A stretch of 64,000 nt of DNA. Source: Tubulanus polymorphus. Its lineage: Eukaryota; Nemertea; Palaeonemertea; Tubulaniformes; Tubulanidae. The notes below the pieces were generated by a model. That model ran no database searches. It saw nothing but the letters and a program-made list of their open reading frames with translations, and was not told where the DNA came from. Positions 36,401 through 43,560 of the stretch are shown in pieces. A program made the position numbers and the translations under genes. The first letter of the stretch is position 1. Every line of letters begins with the position of its first letter. Location of the stretch: the NCBI RefSeq assembly GCF_964204645.1, contig NC_134034.1, forward strand, positions 124,001-188,000, given 5' to 3'.

Positions 36401-37078
36401 GTCCGGACTACCCACTAGTGCTGGAACATAGTCCGGACTACCCACTAGTACTGGAACATAGTCCGGACTACCCACTAGTACTGGAACATAGTCCGGACCA
36501 CCCACTAGTACTGGAACATAGTCCAGACTACCCACTAGTACTGAAACATAGTCCGGACCACCCACTAGTGCTGGAACATAGTCCAGACTACCCACTAGTA
36601 CTGGAACATAGTCCGGACCACCCACTAGTACTGGAACATAGTCCGGACCACCCACTAGTGCTGGAACATAGTCCGGACCACCCACTAGTACTGGAACATA
36701 GTCCGGACTACCCACTAGTGCTGGAACATAGTCCGGACCACCCACTAGTGCTGGAACATAGTCCGGACTACCCACTAGTGCTGGAACATAGTCCGGACTA
36801 CCCACTAGTACTGGAACATAGTCCGGACCACCCACTAGTGCTGGAACATAGTCCGGACCACCCACTAGTACTGGAACATAGTCCGGACTACCCACTAGTA
36901 CTGGAACATAGTCCGGACCACCCACTAGTACTGGAACATAGTCCGGACCACCCACTAGTACTGGAACATAGTCCGGACCACCCACTAGTACTGGAACATA
37001 GTCCGGACTACCCACTAGTACTGGAACATAGTCCGGACTACCCACTAGTACTGGAACATAGTCCGGACCACCCACTAG
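36401..37078. repeat. 30-bp minisatellite, about 22.6 copies
   Basis: The unit begins GTCCGGACTACCCACTAGTA and ends CTGGAACATA. Variants are TAC/CAC, GTA/GTG and CCG/CCA. The length is a multiple of three, so both strands carry a long open frame (about 221-226 codons with ten-residue repeats). Neither has a splice context, signal peptide or domain, so I treat it as non-coding. Confidence 0.9.
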
Positions 37079-37239
37079 TCTAGATGACTAGGATATAGAA
37101 TTTTTCATAACAAATTTTATTTCATTCAAAATATCGTTGATTCAAAGAATGAATAAATAAAATGAACTTCCTCATTTCAAAACTCTGATGTATCCTGTTA
37201 TAAAAACACAATAAACAGGATATTATTATCTTTCTAAAT

Positions 37240-37276
<37 letters not shown>

Positions 37277-38317
37277 CCTGAGACCAGCCTCACACTAATA
37301 TGAGAACTTTCAAATCCCCCTAAACGCACTGACTATATTCGAACCCACCCAAAGAGAGGCTGCAGGCCGCCTTAATAATGATCTCTTTTATCGCTGAATA
37401 AAACTCTGAAAATGATACCTAACAAAGTCAACCCTTACTCCTTATTAGTGGGCATCGTTTTTGGAGCCTCTCTCTCTCCTACTATCTCCCCAGGACTCAA
37501 TCTGGCCGCTTAAAACAGTTTGGGTAAAGTGATCAAAAAAACATTGTTTGTAGTGACACACATATTTACCTGCGGCGGATATAAATACAAACAATTTCTA
37601 CACTGAAAACATCTGACGAAAAGATGCTGCACGAATAAATGTGAATTTGTTATTGAATTGATGAAGAAACAGGAAATTCCATTGTTGCCCTACCCCTTAA
37701 AATAACTCACAATTATACTAAACTCACCCCCTAAATTACAGCAGATATTCCTCTATTCTCGGGATTAGAGTCGCTTAAATCCACCAGTATCCGATACAGT
37801 TAAACCAGTTTTATAGAAAGCGCTTCACACACAAAAACTCTGATCTATTTTTGACATTCCTGAGGGAGCGACGATTAATTCATACTCCTCGTAGTCTCAT
37901 CGATCGATGACGTCATCTTCCTAGAACTAGTTACATCTGTTCCGGATTCGATCTGTACATACTGTTGGTCGTGTATATCCTGTAGAGACCTCGCATCAGT
38001 AAAATATCAAACACAAAATCATTTTTATGTTTCTGATAAATGATATATATTTTATTTCAAATTTCTTCGAAAAAACACTTTTTTGTTGGTAGAAAAAAAA
38101 CTGGTTTTCACAAAATCTTCAACATATTCAATATAATAAACAGCCAGCAACATACAATTGACTTCTCTCACTGTTACCTATTTCACAATCATATTACAAA
38201 CTTTTAGCAGGTTTCATCATTAAGATGATTTTGGAATGAGTTCTTTAAAGTTTACATAGTATCATAATGAGATTACAAAATAGAACAGTCTTCGATCCAA
38301 GCTCAATATCTAGATTA

Positions 38318-38323
38318 TTTATT
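38318..38323 (-). terminator. Poly(A) signal of the CPVL-like gene
   Basis: AATAAA on the minus strand about 60 bp after the CPVL stop codon, a usual distance for a short 3' UTR. Confidence 0.55.
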
Positions 38324-38382
38324 TCCTATAGGGTATGATTCTGATCACAGCTGATATGCGACTGCCTGGCAGCCATCTTTAC

Positions 38383-41300
38383 TCAGAAGAATGGTTTATT
38401 CGATATGAACCTGTCAATCATGTCGAAGCTTCGTTCCGGTTGGTCGAACGGAAGAATGTGTCCGCCCCCTCGAACCATTACCTACAAACAACAAACAGAA
38501 AATCATAAATCATCATGCATTAAAAATATAGGGGGATTTATGGAGGTTGACATCTTTTCTAGAAGTGTCTATAGATCAAATCGCTAGTAGACAATTTGAT
38601 GATGTCATAGGGTGAATGTCATGGAGTCAGTGATCTATAAACCTAGGTGGCGCTGGAACAGATTAACGAAACGAACCTGATAAAGATTATCAACGACTCT
38701 AACGAATCCAGCAACCTCTCGGTCGTTAGGATGAATTCTCCAGATGTGGCGTTCTGTTTTCAGATAACGTGTTTGACCGCGCCAGTTTAACATACGTAGA
38801 AACTGTTCAGTCAAAGGGAACGCGATAATTACATCCAGCTGACCGCTGTAAATCAGAGTCTGAAAATCAGAAAATCATTCCATTATTTTTCAATTTATGA
38901 ACATGAAAAAACACTCGGGTCTTTGAAATAAAGCAGGTATCAAATCTGTAGCCTGGACCCTGCAGCCCCATAGGGGTCATTCATTTATTACGTACGCATT
39001 AGGGGAGGGGGAGGGGGTCAGTGCAATTGCGTACTGTAATGCTTAATGTATATGAAAAAATGGCCGATTTTGCGTACAGAGGGGGAGGGGAGTTGAAAAA
39101 TTCAAATTTTATGCGTACGTAATAAATGAATGATCCCTTAGCCTGGACTCTGACCCTACAGCCCCTTAGACATTCAAAAGCCTGTCACTGTGCAATCTGT
39201 GATCGTCCACATTTCACCTGAGACATTTTGAATTGAAAATGAACTACAAACACCAGATATAAGATATATGTATTTCAGGGGTTACCTTGTAATTATTATT
39301 GAGTATCTGTACGACCCACGGTTTTACAGATTGTAACACATCAACCATTAAATGAGTTTCAACAGTTTTACCATCGTTATAATTCAATCGACCGACGTGA
39401 ATCGCTTTACGAACAGACGACAACGCCACGTATTTATTGTAATATTCAAATGAATCCGGCTCCTGAAACAATACAAACACAATTCATCAGAAAAAATGGC
39501 CACTATGATAAATCACCCTATGACATCATCAAATTGTCTACTAGTGATTTGATTTATAGACACTTCTAGAAAAGATGTCTGCCTCCATAAACTCCCCCTA
39601 TGATATCATCAAATTCGCTGCTAATGACTAGATGTATGAAGGATTAGGAGTAAGATATTGAATCAGTGCAATGAATAAAGAGTGCCTGTCACCCGATGAA
39701 CCGTGTTTAACCGTGGTACGGTACCTTCGTTAGGAGATAGTTGAAATAGAAATCACTTCCTGTGAAATTAGTGAATAAACTCGGTTTCGTAAAATCCCCG
39801 TTCAACATTTTATCAAACATCTGAATATAACAAAACAAAGCGTGTCAGTTAGTGCGAGCAGACGGACGGACATACCTGAGTTAATAGATAATTGTAATAA
39901 AAGGTGGAGCCGGTAGCTGCTTCGTACTGGTCTAACGCAGAACCCCACCGCTGAAAATGTTCATACGAGTATTTAAAAACACTGGCTGTATTTATAGATC
40001 CCCCTATGACATCATCGCTTAAACTGAGCCACAGTAACTTACTGATACTCAGTAAGTTCGATGACATCATAGGGGGATTCATGACTAAATCGCAAAAATA
40101 GATCCCCCTATGACATCATCGCTCAAACTACCGAGGCAACTGAGCTTACTCAGTAATCGATGATGTCATAGGGGGATTCATGTCTAAATCGCATAGCAAC
40201 AACCTCGTTAACTAATCCAATTTGTGAAAATAATTGTTGAACCCTTTTAACCCTTTCTCTCCTATTACAATCCACACGTCTCTTATCAATTCATGAAACT
40301 TGTAATTTTTGATGATACCTTGAACGCTTTTATCCATTGTTTCTGTTTGATGAGCTGTAGAGTGGTTTTACTGATGTTATAAATCACTCTCGCTTGATTT
40401 AAATCAACCAGACCGGTGTTATACATGAAATCAGCGTAACCTAAAATCATCTACGCATAAAATAGAGAATATATCATTATAGAGGGCAGCACAACAGAAG
40501 GGCTGATTCTATAGACCAGGGGCCAGTTGCACAGTCATGACTTAAGTCCAAAAGTGGTCTTAAATCTTAAGACTGGTCTTAAGTTGTTAGAATAGCTATG
40601 GAACTACGTTGGTCTTAGACTGGTCTTAAGTCTAAGCCATGACTGTGCAACCGGCCCCTGATCCTGAACCTAGTTCTACACTTCAGGATCTGTGAAACCG
40701 AGTCCTGGATCTATAAACACGATGAGGTGAGGGATGATTTCAAGGAAACATAAATTTCAAAAAGATTGCTTACATTTTCAGGGTCAATGAGTCCATCACC
40801 GATAGCCATTCCTTTCAGATTAATGAATGTTTTTGGTTTCGCTTGGTTTTCAACGTGTATTTTATAAGTAATCGCCGGCACGTATTTACCTGCATACGAC
40901 TACAAATACAATACAGAAATTAACAATCAATACACGGAGAGATGAGAGAGCGAGACAAAACCCAGAATATCAATTCAAACAACTGCCATTGTTACTTCCT
41001 TACGATTTGGGTGGAATTCTCTTCCACCCATGTTCACAGTTGTTTCGGGTGGAATCTCCATCTTCAGAGTTAATTTGAAAAATAAAGTAATTAGATCTCT
41101 ATGGTACTAACCTCACCGCTAGCGTAGAATTCATTGTTTTTATACTCGTGAAAAACGGTAAAAAACTGCGTCAAACAACTGAAAATTAAACAACAAACTT
41201 CAGAGGCAGCCGGAGAGTAGAGTCGATTCCGATTTAATTACAATCATTACCTGTAGAGGTCTCTGGCTACTTCGTCTTCATTAGTCACGTAACCAGCCTC

Positions 41301-42479
41301 ACTTTCAGTAAAACTAAAACCAGTTCCGACCTAGAAACAGAAATATTAGTAAATAAACATGTCCGCCTTTATAAATCACCCTATGACATCACAAACTTAC
41401 CGGGTTGTCGATGTATAACATGTTGTATTTTGAAGCCCATGTTATATTACGACTCTCAACTAGAAATAGATAAACAAACAGCATGAATTCAGACTGACTG
41501 TCTCTTAGAGTTGATCTCAAGGGTTCAGGTTGTGTCTGGGGGGGGGGAGGGGGAGTGTGTTTTAAAACTTACGTAGTTTCTGCTTGTTTACCAGTAACGG
41601 ACCATTTTCAACAAATAAACCGAACAGTGAGGAACCACCGGGTCCTCCTTGTAACCATAGAACAACAGGAGCATTAGCAGCATTATACTGGAAATAAAAC
41701 AATCAAATACAGGACAAACAGATCTGGAGTTAGTCTCAAATACAGGACTCACAGATCTCAGTTTGTCTCAAATACAGGACACACAGATCTGGAGTTTGTC
41801 TCAAATACAGGACACACAGATCTCAGTTTGTCTCAAATACAGGACACACAGATCTGGAGTTTGTCTCAAATACAGGGCACACAGATCAGGAGTTTATCTC
41901 ATCTCAACTGAAATGTGAGGCCACTGAGATTAATGAGGTCCCGTAAAATCCACAAATGAGGCATACTGCTACTAACTGTGTCGACATTTTGTCGGTTTAA
42001 AGTAAAAATTACAAAATTTACAAGTAAAAATTTCTGTTTTTCTTATTTCACAATTTGAGTTAAGCCGTGTTTTCCTGTTACCTGAGCCGGGAAGAACCAG
42101 AAGAACATGTTACTATTCATCTTTTTATTGACGGTGAAAAATCCTGAGTAACTTTTCACGGGTCGGCCGATTATCTTCAGCGGACCGACGAGACTTAACT
42201 GACGAGCTGAAACCAATCGGACAACAATAAAAAATAAACCGGGTTTAGATTCAACGATCCTCGCATTCAGAAATACCAACCTTTATCTGTTTCACCCCTT
42301 TCTATAAACGGGGTTAAAAATAAGGGTTTCCCGGGATCGACCCCGTTATCAATCATCTCATGAACCGCGTCGAAAGCTTTCAAACGTAACGGGCTTCGAA
42401 ATGCCTCTCCTGCACCAGCTGGTACCACTACTGCTGCTGCTGCTGCTGCAGTTAACACTAATACCACATACTTCATCAT
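38383..42479 (-). CDS. CPVL: Probable serine carboxypeptidase CPVL (peptidase family S10)
   Basis: Secreted or lysosomal enzyme that removes C-terminal residues from peptides. Exons (descending): 42479-42281, 42206-42082, 41687-41573, 41459-41401, 41330-41251, 41178-41112, 40899-40774, 40450-40319, 39950-39876, 39820-39725, 39462-39286, 38859-38677, 38481-38383. All are GT-AG and phase-consistent; 510 codons if every exon is used. The N-terminus is a signal peptide with a poly-alanine core encoded by a GCA repeat. Family motifs: [28 protein letters not shown] and IDNPVGTGFSF. The catalytic triad is Ser216 (GESYAGKY), Asp426 (YSGQLDVI) and His486 (GGGHILP). Exons 39950-39876 and 39820-39725 look like alternatives; using only the second gives 485 aa, near the length of vertebrate CPVL. 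A non-coding 5' exon is implied by an acceptor just before the ATG. Confidence 0.94.
38525..38625 (-). repeat. Dispersed ~84-bp repeat copy in CPVL intron
   Basis: Contains the full unit: GGGGGATTTATGGAGG, ACATCTTTTCTAGAAGTGTC, TATAGATCAAATCG, CTAGTAGACAATTTGATGATG, TCATAGGG. It is intact and close to the copies at 1377-1530. Confidence 0.85.
38972..39138. mobile_element. MITE with 28-bp inverted repeats
   Basis: AGGGGTCATTCATTTATTAC with the continuing CGTACGCAT at 38972-38999 is mirrored by ATGCGTACGTAATAAATGAATGATCCCT ending at 39138, with one mismatch in 28. The interior includes G-rich stretches and no coding sequence. A TA dinucleotide flanks both ends, as expected for Tc1/mariner-type insertion. 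The AGCCTGGACYCTG sequence on both sides suggests insertion into a small duplication. Confidence 0.65.
39515..39615 (+). repeat. Dispersed ~84-bp repeat copy in CPVL intron
   Basis: CCCTATGACATCATCAAATT, then CTACTAGTGATTTGATTTAT, AGACACTTCTAGAAAAGATG, TCTGCCTCCATAAA and CCCCCTATGATATCATC. This is one full unit plus the start of the next, in the orientation opposite to 38525-38625. Confidence 0.85.
39725..39820 (-). other. CPVL alternative exon B (32 codons)
   Basis: Phase 0 at both ends. It encodes [16 protein letters not shown], then [16 protein letters not shown]. This is the version that aligns directly with the ILDKLLDGDL...NYYNFL stretch of vertebrate CPVL, so it is probably the ancestral exon. 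Confidence 0.85.
39876..39950 (-). other. CPVL alternative exon A (25 codons)
   Basis: Phase 0 at both ends with TTTTCAG acceptor and GTATGT donor. It encodes [25 protein letters not shown] in two halves: a distinct start ([12 protein letters not shown]) and an end ([13 protein letters not shown]) closely matching exon B ([13 protein letters not shown]). The intron to exon B is only 55 nt, shorter than any other intron measured in the window apart from the equivalent AKR one. Exons A and B are probably spliced as alternatives. Confidence 0.8.
40000..40180. repeat. Inverted pairs of the CCCCCTATGACATCATC core
   Basis: Two palindromic pairs: CCCCCTATGACATCATCGCT facing GATGACATCATAGGGGGATT, and the same again about 95 bp later. 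The pairs could form stem-loops in the CPVL pre-mRNA. Confidence 0.8.
40517..40660. mobile_element. Palindromic MITE with CAGGGGCC termini
   Basis: The element begins CAGGGGCCAGTTGCACAGTC and ends GACTGTGCAACCGGCCCCTG, the reverse complement with one mismatch. Inner GACTTAAG/CTTAAG segments extend the palindrome. It is 144 bp, non-coding, inside a CPVL intron. Ends of this type suggest a hAT-like MITE; no clear target duplication was seen. Confidence 0.65.
41700..41895. repeat. ~36-bp minisatellite in CPVL intron
   Basis: Five copies of a unit containing CTCAAATACAGGACACACAG then ATCTGGAGTTTGT, with alternate copies carrying CAGTTTGT. Confidence 0.85.
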
Positions 42480-42552
42480 GCTACAAATACAAATTAAACA
42501 CCTCAAAACAACAGTCTGAATATCACAAATATCACAGGTTTATAACAGGTCC

Positions 42553-42616
42553 TTCAAGAGGTTCGAACTTTTGCCTGGTGTCCAAGGCAGACGCTTAGCC
42601 GCTGAGCTAAAGAACT
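42553..42616 (-). pseudogene. Degenerate tRNA-like sequence
   Basis: Read on the minus strand, TTTAGCTCAGCGGCTAAGCG resembles an A-box/D-arm and AAAAGTTCGAACCTC resembles a T-arm/B box. A TGCCT...AGGCA stem sits between them. The T stem and D stem contain mismatches and the acceptor stem does not close, so it is not a functional tRNA. It could be a tRNA pseudogene or a tRNA-derived retroposon. Confidence 0.5.
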
Positions 42617-43185
42617 GCTGTCAGTCAGTGTTACCAGAATTGGGTTGGTTGGTGGGGAGAGTATCACTCAGGTAGACAAAGGGTGATGCCTGCCGTGGTC
42701 GAGTCAGGTGGTTGGGGAAACAACAAAACAACACAACAGGACGAAAACGAAAGTAGAAGGCGCCTCTCTCAACTCGAGCGCCGCGCAAAGACAGACCTAC
42801 CTCTCAATTATCACTTGTAGTACACTTAACTGTATCAGTTCATCACTCGCTCTATCTGTGCTGTGTGACTCTCGTGACTTGTCACCAGTGTTTGATTGAA
42901 GGGGTCATGAGACAACAATAAACAATCATTCAATTGAATTGATTCAATCAAGGTCGGTGCGGCGAACTCGCTTACCTATGTAAGTTTCAATTTAAATTAA
43001 ATTTGTCAAAACGAACCTCGTATTGAAGAAAGACTGACAGAAAATAGAGACGAGAATCGATTTCTAGTACAAAATATCGGGTTGATATTGATGGGTCAAA
43101 GAAATTCTCGGTAGTATCGCCGGTTCGCTCAGCATGTGTAGTGAATTTGCGTTTTTGGTATGAGCGTTTCGTAGCGAAGTTAGTG

Positions 43186-43248
43186 CTGTAACCCTAACCC
43201 TAACCCTAGACTCGTCACGCCACTAACCCTAACGTAACCCTAACCCTA
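43186..43248. repeat. Interstitial telomere-like CCCTAA motifs
   Basis: Two short clusters of (A)ACCCT/CCCTAA repeats (about 3 and 2 units, with a third motif between them) separated by CTAGACTCGTCACGCC. They correspond to TTAGGG-type repeats. This is far from enough copies to be a telomere. Confidence 0.75.
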
Positions 43249-43560
43249 GACCTTGAACTTGAACTTGAACTTATATTTATTGCGCCGTATATAACATTTA
43301 TACATAGGATAAGACATGCAATAAATCTACAGGACAAAACATTAAAGAATGACATTAAATAGAGAATACATAATACATAGTAGCATAATCAAAAAACAAA
43401 AAACAAGAACTTATACAAGAAATAAATAGACCTGTCAAGCCAGTTCAATCAGGTCTCACAGGTCTTCAGAAAGTTCGACGCCCGATTGAAATTTTGCTCG
43501 ATTTTCGAAGTTTTTGAAACCTAATTTCTCGGATCGTGTTGAGTGTCAACCTTTAGAAAT

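Larger units (their letters stand above)
35700..38310. other. Intergenic region between integrin 5' end and CPVL 3' end
   Basis: No supported coding exon. It holds GA-rich simple sequence (35908-36110), CAG-type triplets (36176-36196 and 37240-37276), a short TCTC run near 36300, the 30-bp array at 36401-37078 and AT-rich sequence. The integrin promoter and non-coding first exon(s) should lie in its left part, but I see no clear core promoter. Confidence 0.55.
42486..43560. other. Head-to-head intergenic region between CPVL and AKR
   Basis: This ~1.07-kb stretch separates the divergent CPVL (-) and AKR (+) start codons, so it must hold both promoters and the CPVL non-coding first exon. It contains a degenerate tRNA-like sequence (42553-42616), interstitial telomere-like motifs (43186-43248) and a GAACTT pentamer/hexamer run (43252-43276). 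No TATA box stands out. Confidence 0.6.

Noticed and set aside
43543-43560. Upstream in-frame extension of the AKR start
   Set aside because: The extension begins with GTG, not ATG. The ATG at 43561 gives the usual N-terminus of the family.
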